Assembly: GCF_030127125.1 (NCBI RefSeq)
Contig: NZ_CP126156.1
Location: forward strand, 2,294,001 to 2,358,000
Length of the DNA stretch: 64,000 nt
Direction: 5' to 3'
Origin: Halobaculum litoreum
GTDB lineage: Archaea > Halobacteriota > Halobacteria > Halobacteriales > Haloferacaceae
Of the stretch, positions 32,424 through 41,376 are shown piece after piece. Below the pieces are notes generated by a model. The model made no database searches, was not told the DNA's origin, and saw only the letters and a list, made by a program, of their open reading frames with translations. The translations under genes were made by a program, and so were the position numbers. Each line of letters begins with the position of its first letter. Position 1 is the stretch's first letter.

Positions 32424-32481
32424 GCGGGGCGCGACGGGGCGCTCGGGGAACGAGGCCGGCGTCGACGGGGCGGCGGCGCGG

Positions 32482-32778
32482 TCAGACCGGGCGCAGGGAG
32501 ACGCCGCCCCCGCCGGTCACGGAGACGACGTGGCCGCCGTGGGTGAACGAGACGGCGACGTGCGTGCCGTCGCCCGACCGGACGAGGCGGTCGAGCGCGT
32601 CGCAGTCGACGGCGTGCTGAAGCGGGTCGACGTCGCCCGGCGCGACCCCGGTCGCCGAAGACAGCGACTCGACGACCGCCGTCACCGGGTCGGTCACGGA
32701 CCAGTCGTACGTCCGGTGTGCGATCGGCGACTCCGTCGGCTCGCCGTCATCCGGGGCCGACCGATGTGGGTCTTCCAT
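32482..32778 (-). CDS. HalOD1 output domain protein
   Basis: The 98-residue protein has the haloarchaeal output domain HalOD1: VTDPVTAVVESLSSATGVAPGDVDPLQHAVDCDALDRLV followed by VAVSFTHGGHVVSVTGGGGVSL. The domain is usually fused to or located near sensory and regulatory modules; its target is unknown. It starts at ATG 32778, about 70 bp downstream of a TrmB-type regulator on the same strand. Confidence 0.82.
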   Translation of the reverse strand: MEDPHRSAPDDGEPTESPIAHRTYDWSVTDPVTAVVESLSSATGVAPGDVDPLQHAVDCDALDRLVRSGDGTHVAVSFTHGGHVVSVTGGGGVSLRPV

Positions 32779-32846
32779 GTACCGAGTCCGTCGCTCCGGA
32801 GCGGAATCACTCTTGTGAGGAAGAACCGGGTGAAACTCGAGACGAC

Positions 32847-33677
32847 TCACTCGTCCGCGGCCGGCCCGCGGGCGTCGGCGTCGCCGGCCCGTCCCGACTC
32901 GTGGAGCCGCCAGGTGAACAGCGCCTTCAACACCGTGACGAGGCTGTTCGACTCGCCGACCCCCCAGATCGCCGTCTCGGTCGCCTCGTCGTGGTCGTCG
33001 TCGCCGTCGGCCGTGAGCACGCTCGCGAGCGTGCGGGTGCCGTCGGCCATCAGGAGCCGACCAGCGGGCGTGTCCGACCACAGCCACAGCGAGTCGAACA
33101 CGGACGCGTCGGGCGCCACGTCGAGGATGCGCTCTTCGACCCCGGGTGGGCTCCCGGCGAGTTCGATCGAGACGCCGCGGTCGGCCGCCGACTCGATGGC
33201 GTCGAGCACCTGATCGTCGAGCAACTCCTCGACGGTCATGTAGACGATCTCCGACTCGGCGTCGTCGATGAACTCGACGACCCGGTCGGTGACGGCCGCC
33301 CGGCCGTTCGCGGTCCACACGCCGCGCTGTTCGCCGCGGCCGTCGGCGGCGCGGATCGCCGACAGCGCCGCCGTGAGTTGGTCCGTCCGGTGCTGGAGGT
33401 CGTTGCGGAACGTCCGCCCGGCCGACTCCGCCGAGACGGCCCAGAACTGCTTCGGGTGCGCCTGCTGGACGTCCACGAGGCCGAGTTCGTGGAGTTCGTC
33501 GACCGCGTCGTACACGCGGGTCCGGGGGACGTCCGACACCTCGCTCACGTCCTTGGCGGTCGCGGTCCCCAGCGCCGTGAGCGCGACGAACGTCCGCGCG
33601 GCGTACGTACTCAGTCCGAGGTGTCTGAGCTGGGCGATCGCCGTCGCGTGCGGGTCACCGTGTGGGTCTGTGGTCAT
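32847..33677 (-). CDS. TrmB-family transcriptional regulator
   Basis: The 276-residue protein has an N-terminal TrmB winged helix (AIAQLRHLGLSTYAARTFVAL ... VPRTRVYDAVDELHELGLVDVQ, about 13-72), then a linker and a C-terminal phospholipase D-like or effector domain (YMTVEELLDDQVLDAIESAADRG). TrmB regulators control sugar or central carbon genes. It is divergent from a second TrmB-like gene at 34027; the 349-bp gap probably carries operators for both. Confidence 0.82.
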   Translation of the reverse strand: MTTDPHGDPHATAIAQLRHLGLSTYAARTFVALTALGTATAKDVSEVSDVPRTRVYDAVDELHELGLVDVQQAHPKQFWAVSAESAGRTFRNDLQHRTDQLTAALSAIRAADGRGEQRGVWTANGRAAVTDRVVEFIDDAESEIVYMTVEELLDDQVLDAIESAADRGVSIELAGSPPGVEERILDVAPDASVFDSLWLWSDTPAGRLLMADGTRTLASVLTADGDDDHDEATETAIWGVGESNSLVTVLKALFTWRLHESGRAGDADARGPAADE

Positions 33678-34026
33678 TGACTCTGTGGAACTCCTTCGCC
33701 GCCGTCTCCCCGACTGCGGGGCGGACCGATGCCACCGGACGAGTGAGACGAGTTGTACACCCGGCTACGCGTCGGGTGGTGATACAATTTTTGATTATCC
33801 GGGTGAACACAGTTGGTCGGCAGATTGTGAGTGAACACGTTAACACCGTTGGACGCGCGGCGAGGCGAACTGGCGGCCCTCAGCCACCACGCCACGTCTT
33901 CGACTACCTCCGTGCCGAGCGTCGTGGTTCGGCGATCCGTCCCGATCCGCCAGTGCGAACCATTATTAACTCACATAGTGAAAGTGTGGACAACGTCCGA
34001 GGCCCACGCGCCGACGGGACCCCATC
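33678..34026. promoter_or_regulatory. Divergent promoter region between two TrmB-like genes
   Basis: This 349-bp region is AT-richer than its surroundings. GTGAACACAGTTGG (33801-33814) and GTGAACACGTTAACACCGTTGG (33832-33853) share the half GTGAACAC and the end GTTGG, and may be operator sites. ACCATTATTAACTC (33959-33972) is a likely TATA for the plus-strand gene, and a TTGTATCACC segment near 33780-33790 (minus strand) may serve the other gene. Confidence 0.5.
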
Positions 34027-34827
34027 ATGACAGACGACGAAACAGTCAGCGAGGCCGTCGAGCTCCTCCAACAGTTGGGACTCAAGGAGTACGAGGCCGC
34101 CTGTTTCGTCGGGCTGTCGCGGCTCCCGACGGGGACGGCGAAGGACCTCAGCGAGATCACGTCCGTCCCGCGCACCCGCGTGTACGACGCCGTGCGGGTG
34201 CTGGAGGCGCGGGGGTTGGTCCAGGTGCAACACTCGACGCCGCAACGGTTCAAGGCGGTGCCCGTCGAGGAGGCGGTGCGAACCCTCCAAGACGAACACG
34301 AACAGCGGTTCGAGCGCCTCCAGCGCGCCCTGCACGACACCGAACCGGTCGGGGAGCCGGACGAGGGGCCGGTGCAGGAGGTGTGGACGCTGACGGGACG
34401 GACACCGATCGCCAATCGCAGTCAGGACCTGATCGCCGCCGCCGAGTCGGAGGTCGTGTTCGTGCTCGGCGAAGCGTCGTTGCTGACCGACGACCTCGTG
34501 GAGACGTTGACGTCGCTCGCCCGGTCGGTCGACCTGTTCATCGGGACGGCGTCCGAGGCCGTGCGCGACACCGTCGAGCGTCGCGTGCCCAGTGCACGGG
34601 TGTTCGTCTCCGGACTGGAGTGGCTCGAGAGCGACGAGCATACGCCGACCGACCCCGCGATCGGTCGCCTGTTGTTGGTCGACCGCTCGGCCATCCTCGT
34701 CAGTACGCTCCTCACGGGAACCGGAGACGAGCACGCGGTGTTCGGGACCGGGTTCGGGAACGGGATGATCGTCGTCACCCGGCGGCTGTTGGCACAAGGG
34801 TTGCCCACCGACTCCGGGTCGGTCTGA
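34027..34827 (+). CDS. TrmB-family transcriptional regulator
   Basis: The 266-residue protein is built like the divergent gene: winged helix (EAVELLQQLGLKEYEAACFVGL ... VPRTRVYDAVRVLEARGLVQVQ, about 9-71) and a C-terminal domain with VWTLTGRTPIANRSQDLIAAAESEVVFVLGE. The two proteins are clear paralogues with the same domain order. The promoter TATTAACTC lies about 60 bp upstream, so the message probably has a leader. Effector and targets are unknown. Confidence 0.82.
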   Translation: MTDDETVSEAVELLQQLGLKEYEAACFVGLSRLPTGTAKDLSEITSVPRTRVYDAVRVLEARGLVQVQHSTPQRFKAVPVEEAVRTLQDEHEQRFERLQRALHDTEPVGEPDEGPVQEVWTLTGRTPIANRSQDLIAAAESEVVFVLGEASLLTDDLVETLTSLARSVDLFIGTASEAVRDTVERRVPSARVFVSGLEWLESDEHTPTDPAIGRLLLVDRSAILVSTLLTGTGDEHAVFGTGFGNGMIVVTRRLLAQGLPTDSGSV

Positions 34828-34845
34828 GCCGTCTCGGCGGGCGGA

Positions 34846-35181
34846 TCAGTCCGACGCCGAGCGCGGCACGGTGAACGTCCCGTCCCACAGGTCACGGTTC
34901 GCGACCAGGAGCTCCAACAGCGGCTGGATGTCCCCGAACGAGGGGCCACGCCGGACGTGCTCGTCGGCGTCGACCGAGACGACCACGCCCATCTGTGCCA
35001 ACAGCGGGAGGTGGGTGTGGTACAACAGGAGCCGAGCCCGCTCGGTGTTCGGCTCCCCCGCGGCCAACGTCGACCCGATCGGAACGGTCGCGTCCGGTTC
35101 TCGCCCGAGTAGTTCGACCAGCACTCGTCGCCGCGCGGGGCTTCCGAGGGCGCGGAGTTGGTCGTCGAATGGTAGTGGCAC
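34846..35181 (-). CDS. Small winged-helix regulator (DUF7344-like)
   Basis: The 111-residue protein has an N-terminal helix-turn-helix pattern (LRALGSPARRRVLVELL, then LLLYHTHLPLLAQMGVVVSVDADEHVRRG), typical of short haloarchaeal DNA-binding proteins. It lies convergent to the TrmB gene with an 18-bp gap. ATG 35181 is the first start after a GATACGGGC box. Target genes are unknown. Confidence 0.7.
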   Translation of the reverse strand: MPLPFDDQLRALGSPARRRVLVELLGREPDATVPIGSTLAAGEPNTERARLLLYHTHLPLLAQMGVVVSVDADEHVRRGPSFGDIQPLLELLVANRDLWDGTFTVPRSASD

Positions 35182-35288
35182 GATGTTTCGTACACTGGAA
35201 TGGTCTCCAGCCCGTATCTACCCCGCCGTATTTCATCCGACCATCGTGTTGTGAGAAAACGGGTAACACCTGACGAACCGATGGCGGA

Positions 35289-35308
35289 ACCCCTTCGTTT
35301 CGACTGGA
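35289..35308 (-). other. ORB-like element upstream of tRNA-Gln region
   Basis: ACCCCTTCGTTTCGACTGGA is identical to 28025-28044 and differs by one base from the reverse complement of the orc1-proximal ORB at 50424-50446. It is 15 kb from the origin. Confidence 0.5.
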
Positions 35309-35361
35309 GAACACGAGACGTGGTCGGGGTGGACGTGCAACGGAAATCGACAGAACGGGAG

Positions 35362-35434
35362 TAGTCCCAGAAGGATTCGAACCTTCGTCGTTGCCCCCAG
35401 AAGGCAACAGGATTGGCCACTACCCCATGGGACT
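35362..35434 (-). tRNA. tRNA-Gln(CUG)
   Basis: It is 73 nt. Acceptor AGTCCCA pairs with TGGGACT, the anticodon stem TTGCC/GGCAA encloses TTCTGGG with anticodon CTG, and the T arm is AAGGTTCGAATCCTT. No intron and no encoded CCA. Confidence 0.94.
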
Positions 35435-35507
35435 GCTGCGTGTCTGCGCTTTCGGGTAGTCGATACGACGTTATGAGTGTTGCGAAGGCGACCGCGGTGC
35501 GGGGGCG

Positions 35508-36098
35508 CTACGAGGCCGGATCGGTCGCGTCCGCGCCGGCGTCGGGCGCCGCCCCCAGTCGTCCCTCGACGAACGCCGCCACGTCGTTCGCGAACGCCTC
35601 GACCTCGTCCCAGTCGGTGAACTCCGTGTCGCCGGCGGGGTCGGCCTCGGGGAAGCTGTCGCCGACCATCCGGCGCATCACCAGTCGCCGCAGGAAGCCG
35701 TACTTCGAGTAGCGCAACGCGCCGCCGAACTGGGCGACGCGGTCGGGGTGCCAGTCCACCGCCTCGAGGAACGCCTCGACGTAGCCCGCGGCCTCCGCGA
35801 CCGCGTCGTCGGAGCCCTCGGCCGACGCCAGCGAGAGCTGGAAGAACGCCGTCGGCCGCGCCGCCAGCGCCGCCCGGTTGTCGCGGACGAACCGGCGGAC
35901 CCGCTTCCCGTGGCGTCCGTAGTGGACCGACGAGCCGACGATCACCGCGTCGTACGAGACGACGCCGGGGGCGGCGTCCCCCCCGAGGTCGACCACGTCG
36001 ACGTCGTGGCCGCGCCCGCCGACGACCGTGCCGACCCGGTCGGCGACGGCCGCGGTCTGTCCCTCACCGGTCGCGTACGCGACGAGGATCGAACTCAT
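35508..36098 (-). CDS. Flavodoxin-domain protein (HemG-like)
   Basis: The 196-residue protein begins ILVAYATGEGQTAAVADRV, the FMN phosphate-binding loop of flavodoxins. It continues with YDAVIVGSSVHYGRHGKRVRRFVRDN and FFQLSLASAEGS, as in the menaquinone-dependent protoporphyrinogen dehydrogenase HemG family. In haloarchaea its substrate is unproved, so heme-pathway activity is only a possibility. The start follows from the flavodoxin loop position. Confidence 0.82.
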   Translation of the reverse strand: MSSILVAYATGEGQTAAVADRVGTVVGGRGHDVDVVDLGGDAAPGVVSYDAVIVGSSVHYGRHGKRVRRFVRDNRAALAARPTAFFQLSLASAEGSDDAVAEAAGYVEAFLEAVDWHPDRVAQFGGALRYSKYGFLRRLVMRRMVGDSFPEADPAGDTEFTDWDEVEAFANDVAAFVEGRLGAAPDAGADATDPAS

Positions 36099-36191
36099 CC
36101 CGGATCGTGTCGTCACGTCGCCACGACCGGGCAAGAAGGTGTGTCGTCAGCTACCGATCCGATGGCGGTCCGATACCGTCCGACGGCGCGC

Positions 36192-36629
36192 TCACCGGCG
36201 GTACGCCTCCCGCAGGAACGCCAGCGCCGCCCCGAACATCGCGAGGTTGCCGAAGAACGCGAGGCGCTCCCCGCTGGCGTCGCCCTCCTCGTTCCAGAAG
36301 TCGTGCATCGTCGCCGTCACCACCGCGAGGAAGGTGGCGGCGCCCCCCGTCGAGAGCCGCGGGAGCCGCCACAGCGCGACGCCGAGCCCGCACACGAGCA
36401 TCATCCCCGACGCGAACGGGGCGGCGATCTCGGGCATCGGCACGCCCGCGGAGTCGGCGTACTCGACGGTGTCCTCCATGTCGCGGAAGTCCTCCGACGC
36501 CTGCAGGGCGAGCCCGAGCCCGAACAGCACCCGCCCGATGCGCGAGAGGGAGCGGCGGTCCGCGGCGGGCGCCGCCTCGGCGGTCGCGTCCGGGTCGGCC
36601 TCGTCGACTGAAGCTGTCGCTTCGCTCAT
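36192..36629 (-). CDS. DoxX family membrane protein
   Basis: The 145-residue protein has an acidic Ala-rich N-terminus (1-25), then four membrane helices with DoxX landmarks (RIGRVLFGLGLALQASEDF, VPMPEIAAPFASGMML, HDFWNE). It is distinct from the DoxX gene at 22 kb. Function unknown. It lies downstream of a TetR gene on the same strand, with a 59-bp gap. Confidence 0.75.
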   Translation of the reverse strand: MSEATASVDEADPDATAEAAPAADRRSLSRIGRVLFGLGLALQASEDFRDMEDTVEYADSAGVPMPEIAAPFASGMMLVCGLGVALWRLPRLSTGGAATFLAVVTATMHDFWNEEGDASGERLAFFGNLAMFGAALAFLREAYRR

Positions 36630-36688
36630 ACGAACCGCACCACGGCCGGCGCCAAAGCCTACCCGCCGGAGCGCTCCCGGCGGCGGCG

Positions 36689-37333
36689 TCAGTCGTCCCG
36701 GCCGGCCTCGAACTCGTCGAGGCGGCCGTGGACCATCGCCCGGACCGGCGACACCACGTCGTACTCGGCGGTGTGCCGCTGGAGCATCGCGCCCGTCAGC
36801 GCCGCGAGCAGCCACGTCGCGACCGCCTCGGGGTCGGCGTCGTCGTCGATCGTCCCGTCGGCGACGCCGTCGGCGACGGCCTCCGCGAGCCGGTCGCGGA
36901 TGTGGGCGTCGATGCGGTCGAACTCCGCGCGGAAGCGCGGCTCCGACACCGCCTGCGCGCGCAGGTCGATCATCGCCCGCTGGGCGGCGGTCATCTCGTC
37001 GTCGACCTCCGCGGCGAGGTAGATGTCGACGAACGCCCGGAGCCGGTCCAGCGGGTCGTCGGCCTCGCGCTCGGCCGCGTCGAGCATCGCGAGGAAGTGG
37101 TCGCCCGCGAACCCGAGGAAGCCGGCGATGAGGTCGTCCTTGGAGTCGTAGTGGTAGTACAGCAGCGACTTGCTCTTCTCGAACTCCTCGGCGATGTGGG
37201 CGACGGTCAGGTCGGCGTACCCGTGCTCGGTCAGCGCGCGGTACGTCGCCTCCATGATGAGCGTCTCCACTTCGCTCCTGTCGTCACACACGGTGACCTC
37301 GTCGTCGCCGGGTTCGCTCATCGGTTGGTCCAT
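36689..37333 (-). CDS. TetR/AcrR-family transcriptional regulator
   Basis: The 214-residue protein has the TetR helix-turn-helix (TLIMEATYRALTEHGYADLTVAHIAEEFEKSKSLLYYHYDSKDDLIAGFL, about 19-68) and a C-terminal ligand-binding helical domain. It lies 72 bp downstream of an ABC exporter permease on the same strand and probably represses that operon in response to a substrate. ATG 37333 is chosen ahead of the acidic start MDQPMSEPGDDE. Confidence 0.88.
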   Translation of the reverse strand: MDQPMSEPGDDEVTVCDDRSEVETLIMEATYRALTEHGYADLTVAHIAEEFEKSKSLLYYHYDSKDDLIAGFLGFAGDHFLAMLDAAEREADDPLDRLRAFVDIYLAAEVDDEMTAAQRAMIDLRAQAVSEPRFRAEFDRIDAHIRDRLAEAVADGVADGTIDDDADPEAVATWLLAALTGAMLQRHTAEYDVVSPVRAMVHGRLDEFEAGRDD

Positions 37334-37405
37334 CTCGCGGACGGGCGGTAATGAACTCCTCGAAACCGGGGGCGAGGCGACGCCGGCGGCGACGCGGCGA
37401 CCGCG

Positions 37406-38587
37406 TCACCCGCGCAGCGCCTCGACCGGGCGTTCGCGCGCGGCCCGCCACGCGGGGTAGATGCCGGCGAGCAGGCTGGCGACGACGCCGAACACCATCC
37501 CGCCGACGACGTACTGGAGCGCGGCCGCGGAGTACGCGAACGGCGCGCCCAACAGCGCGTCGTTGATCACGGCGACGATGGCGAGCGTGACCGCGCCGCC
37601 GAGCAGCGAGCCGATGGCGCCCAGCAGCGTCGCCTCCGCGAGCATGATCCGGACGATGTCGACCTTCTCGTAGCCGACCGCCCGGAGCACGCCGATCTCC
37701 TCGCGCCGCTCGATCGCCGCCATCAGCATCACGTTCGCGATGGACACGCCCGCGACGACCAGCGAGATGGCGCCGATGCCGACGAGGAACAGGTTGATCA
37801 GCCGGAACGCCTCGTCGATCTGTTCGGCCACGTCGCCGCGCTCGAACACGCCGACGAGCTGGCGGCGGCCGTTGAACGTCCGCTTGATCGCCATCGCCGT
37901 CTCGTTGGCCGTCGTCGCGTCGTCGGCGCGGACGATCACCTGCGCGAACACGTCGTCGTCGAACTCCCGCGTCGGGAGCACGAACGCCTCGTTGGGGTTG
38001 GCGATGTCGGCCTGTCCGGCCTGCGCGAGCACCGCCTTCACGCGGTACTCGTCGGTCCGGCGGACGGCCTCGCCGTCCTCGATGGTCGTCCGGCTGAGCG
38101 TCACCTTCGAGCCGGGGCGGAGGTCGTAGCGGTCGGCGAGCGTCGAGCCGACGAGCACGCCGTTGCGCCAGTTCGCCGGGATCGACCCCTCGTCGACCTC
38201 GTACAGCTCCGTCGGCTCGTCGACGCCGTACAGCGTCGCGCTCCCGGCGGTCGAGCCGTCCTCTATCACGTCGGCGTTCTCCTGTTTCAGCGGGACGATC
38301 TCTGCGGTGCCGCTGACGCGGTCGATCGTGCCGACGTCCGTCGCCGTGAGGTAGCCGTTCTCGTTGTCCTCGCCGGCGAACACCTGCACGTCCGCGCCGA
38401 TGGTGCCGAGCGTCTCGAACTGCGACTCCTGGAAGGCGACGCCGCCGGCGCCGATGGCGCCGATGGCGACGACGCCGATGAGGATGACCGCGACCGCCAG
38501 CGCCGAGCGCGTCTTCGCGCGGACGACGTTGCGCCGCGCCATCAGGAACGCCGGAAACGACCCCCACAGGCGTTCGAGCGGCGTCAT
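37406..38587 (-). CDS. ABC transporter permease, MacB/FtsX type
   Basis: The 393-residue protein has an N-terminal membrane helix (about 25-45), a large extracellular MacB periplasmic-core-like domain, then three C-terminal helices of the FtsX family (LFLVGIGAISLVVAGVSIANVMLMAAIERREEIGVLRAVGY). With the ATPase (4-bp overlap upstream) it forms a mechanotransmission-type exporter or lipoprotein-release complex. Substrate unknown. Confidence 0.88.
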   Translation of the reverse strand: MTPLERLWGSFPAFLMARRNVVRAKTRSALAVAVILIGVVAIGAIGAGGVAFQESQFETLGTIGADVQVFAGEDNENGYLTATDVGTIDRVSGTAEIVPLKQENADVIEDGSTAGSATLYGVDEPTELYEVDEGSIPANWRNGVLVGSTLADRYDLRPGSKVTLSRTTIEDGEAVRRTDEYRVKAVLAQAGQADIANPNEAFVLPTREFDDDVFAQVIVRADDATTANETAMAIKRTFNGRRQLVGVFERGDVAEQIDEAFRLINLFLVGIGAISLVVAGVSIANVMLMAAIERREEIGVLRAVGYEKVDIVRIMLAEATLLGAIGSLLGGAVTLAIVAVINDALLGAPFAYSAAALQYVVGGMVFGVVASLLAGIYPAWRAARERPVEALRG

Positions 38588-39390
38588 CCGGTGACCGCCT
38601 CCGCGTCCTCGCGCACGGTGCCGTCGATGAGGTTGACGACGCGGTCGGCGAACTGCGCGACGTAGTCGTCGTGGGTGACGGTGACGACGGCGACGCCCTC
38701 GTCGGTGATGGCGTCGAACTCCGCGAGGATCTGGTCGCCGGTGTCCCGGTCGAGGTTCCCGGTCGGCTCGTCGGCCAGCAGGAGCCGCGGCTCGTTCACC
38801 AGCGCCCGCGCGATGGCGACGCGCTGCTTCTGCCCGCCGGACAGCTCCTCGGGGTAGTGGCCGAGGCGGTCGCCCAACCCCATCCGTTCGAGCAGGTCGG
38901 TGGCGACCTCGCGGGTCCGCTTCGGCGTCCGGTCGAGCAGGCGGGGCACCTCCACGTTCTCGACGGCGGTGAGCGTGGGGATGAGGTGGAAGCTCTGGAA
39001 GACGAAGCCGATGGTGTCCTTGCGCTTGCGCGTCTGCTCGGTGTCGTCGAACGTCTCCACGTCGACGCCCTCCAGCTCGACGACGCCGCTCGTCGGCACG
39101 TCGAGCAGGCCGAGCATGTTCAGGAGGGTGGACTTCCCCGACCCCGAGGGGCCGACGATGGCGACGAACTCGCCGGGGTCGACGCGGAAGTCGATCCCGC
39201 GGAGCGCGCGCACCGTCTCGCCGCCGGTGACGTACTCCTTCACCACGTCGCGCCCGGAGATGATCGGGGTCGCCGCGTCGCCGGCGGCGTCGGCGCCGCT
39301 CGCGGCGGCCGGGACCGCCTCGGCCACGCCCGCGCCGTCGGGGGCGGGTGCGGCGCCGTCCGCGACGGGGCCGTCGTCGGAGTCCGTCAT
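38584..39390 (-). CDS. ABC transporter ATP-binding protein, MacB/LolD type
   Basis: The 268-residue ATPase has Walker [10 protein letters not shown], the LolD-type [15 protein letters not shown]-loop [21 protein letters not shown], signature LSGGQKQR, and Walker [13 protein letters not shown]. An Ala/Gly-rich 40-residue N-terminal extension is unusual. It overlaps by 4 bp both the upstream CARDB-type gene and the downstream permease, so all three are coupled. Confidence 0.9.
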   Translation of the reverse strand: MTDSDDGPVADGAAPAPDGAGVAEAVPAAASGADAAGDAATPIISGRDVVKEYVTGGETVRALRGIDFRVDPGEFVAIVGPSGSGKSTLLNMLGLLDVPTSGVVELEGVDVETFDDTEQTRKRKDTIGFVFQSFHLIPTLTAVENVEVPRLLDRTPKRTREVATDLLERMGLGDRLGHYPEELSGGQKQRVAIARALVNEPRLLLADEPTGNLDRDTGDQILAEFDAITDEGVAVVTVTHDDYVAQFADRVVNLIDGTVREDAEAVTG

Positions 39391-40595
39391 CGGCGGCGGA
39401 TCACCAGCACGGCCGCGAGCACGACCACGAGCACGCCCAACACCGTCGGGAGGAGCGGCACGCCGCCGAGCGGGCCGCCCTGTTGGGGCGGTTCGGGCGT
39501 CGCGAGCGCGGCCTGACTCACGCGCACGTCGGTCGTGAACGAGCGCTCGACGCCGTCGACGACGTACTCGACGCGGACCGGCACCGTGGTGCGGTCGCCC
39601 GACAGTTCGGCGTTGAGGTCGAAGGAGGCGAAGTCGCTCCCCTCGACGCCGCCGACGAAGTAGTCGGGCTGGGGGTCGGCGGGCGTCACGCCGTCGTCCT
39701 CGACGACGCTGACGAGCACGCTCTCGACGTCGGTGCCGCCGACGTTCGCGGCGCTGCCGGCGATCTGGAGCACGCCGTCGTCGCCGCGGACGACGCTGAC
39801 GCCGGTCAGCCGGATCCGACCGGGGTTCTGCGGCTCGGAGAAGTCGGCACCGAACGTCCGGGTCACGCTACGCCGGTCGCCGTCGAGGCTGTAGCTGAGT
39901 TCGACGGTCACGGGGAACCGGCCGGCTTCGGTCGCTCGCACCGGGAACGAGAAGACGGCGGTCTCCCCGCCGGCGAGCGTCGAGCGCACGCGACCCCGCG
40001 TGCGGAACGCCAGCGCGTCGGCGTCGGTGTCGACGCGCACGTCGAGTTGGCGGACGGTCGACTCCAGCCCGTTGGCGACGGTGACGTTCACCGTTCGCTC
40101 GGCGCCGACGACCGCGTCGGTCACGTCGAGTTCCAACTGCGGGTTCGGCTGGTCGACGTCGACGGTCACCGGCTGGACGACGTACTTCCGGTCGCCGCGG
40201 GGACCGAGCAGGACGGCGTGGACGTAGACGGTCCGCTCGCCGGTGTCCTCGAGGGTCACGTTCAGGTCGTACGTCCGCGCGGCGCCGGGCGCCAGCGAGT
40301 CGGAGACGTCGAGCGCCGCGAGTTCCTCGTCGTCGTCGTAGCTGCGGTCGTCGACCTCGACGACGGAGAGGTCGATGACGCGGTAGGTGTCGTCGCCCGC
40401 GTCGTCGCTCGCCAGCGTGGTCGTGATCGTGAACGGTTCGTCGGGGACGGGGTCCTCGGTGGAGACGCTCGTCGTCATCGTCACGAACACGTCGGCGCTG
40501 GCGGGCGCCGCGACGCCGGCGACGCCGCCGAGAACGAGGAGGGCACACACCGCCACGGCGACTGGGGTTGAATGTGACACGGGTACTGAGGCCAT
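39387..40595 (-). CDS. Exported CARDB-like protein of the ABC cluster
   Basis: The 402-residue protein has a signal peptide (about 6-33, ending ASADVF), about three immunoglobulin-like beta domains with CARDB-type spacing, and a C-terminal membrane helix (about 378-400) followed by RRR, so it is anchored outside the cell. It begins the exporter operon and may gather or present the substrate. A TATA-like AAAAAGTTTATCGGG lies at about 40612-40625 on the opposite sense of transcription. Confidence 0.78.
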   Translation of the reverse strand: MASVPVSHSTPVAVAVCALLVLGGVAGVAAPASADVFVTMTTSVSTEDPVPDEPFTITTTLASDDAGDDTYRVIDLSVVEVDDRSYDDDEELAALDVSDSLAPGAARTYDLNVTLEDTGERTVYVHAVLLGPRGDRKYVVQPVTVDVDQPNPQLELDVTDAVVGAERTVNVTVANGLESTVRQLDVRVDTDADALAFRTRGRVRSTLAGGETAVFSFPVRATEAGRFPVTVELSYSLDGDRRSVTRTFGADFSEPQNPGRIRLTGVSVVRGDDGVLQIAGSAANVGGTDVESVLVSVVEDDGVTPADPQPDYFVGGVEGSDFASFDLNAELSGDRTTVPVRVEYVVDGVERSFTTDVRVSQAALATPEPPQQGGPLGGVPLLPTVLGVLVVVLAAVLVIRRR

Positions 40596-40725
40596 CCACG
40601 GGTGACGCCCCGATAAACTTTTTGAACGCTCGTTCAGCGCGTCGGCGGCGGGCGTCCGCCGCGGGAGCCCGCCCGACCGTGTATAGATCACTACCTACTT
40701 GTCGAGTGAGTATCCACACTCGTGT

Positions 40726-41322
40726 ATGTACATCGGACGATTCGTCGTGGTCGGGCCGAAGGTGGGCGCGTATCGGGTCTCCTCGCGCTCGTTCCCGAAC
40801 CGACAGGTGACCCGCCGCGGCGACGACACGCTGACGGTCGTGCCGACCGCCGAGGCCGAGGCGACGGACAACCCCTACGTCTCGTACAACTGCGCCCGGA
40901 CGGCCGGCGACGGCGCCGTGATCGGCAACGGCTCCCACGTCGACCCGATCGCCGAGAAGTACGATCGGGGGTACCCGGCCCGCGACGCGCTCGTCGAGGC
41001 GCTCCACGCGATGGACTACGAGAAGGACGACTACGACACGCCCCGGGTCGCCGGCATCGTCGAGGCGGACGCCGGCTACGTCGGCATCGTCCGCCGCGAC
41101 GCGCTGGTCGTCCGCGCGGTCGACGAGCCGCACCTCGTCGCGACGTACGAGGAGGACGACCCGCGGCCGTTCGAGTTCGCGCCGCGGACCGCCGTGGCGG
41201 CCGCGCGGACCGCCTACGGCCTCGAGTACGAACACGCGGTGTGTGCGGCGGGCGTCCGCGTCGGCGACGGCGGCGTCGGGTACGGCCTCCAGAACGCCGC
41301 GCCCGACGGCGACGCGGAGTGA
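40726..41322 (+). CDS. purO: IMP cyclohydrolase PurO
   Basis: The 198-residue protein matches archaeal PurO, which closes FAICAR to IMP in the last purine step in place of the bacterial PurH domain. Landmarks are [45 protein letters not shown] and [30 protein letters not shown]. The 7 to 9 codons upstream in frame are less typical, so ATG 40726 is chosen. Confidence 0.93.
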   Translation: MYIGRFVVVGPKVGAYRVSSRSFPNRQVTRRGDDTLTVVPTAEAEATDNPYVSYNCARTAGDGAVIGNGSHVDPIAEKYDRGYPARDALVEALHAMDYEKDDYDTPRVAGIVEADAGYVGIVRRDALVVRAVDEPHLVATYEEDDPRPFEFAPRTAVAAARTAYGLEYEHAVCAAGVRVGDGGVGYGLQNAAPDGDAE

Positions 41323-41376
41323 GCGGACGGGCGACGCGCCGCCGGAGGTAACACGCCGGGCGTCGTTGCCCCGGCC

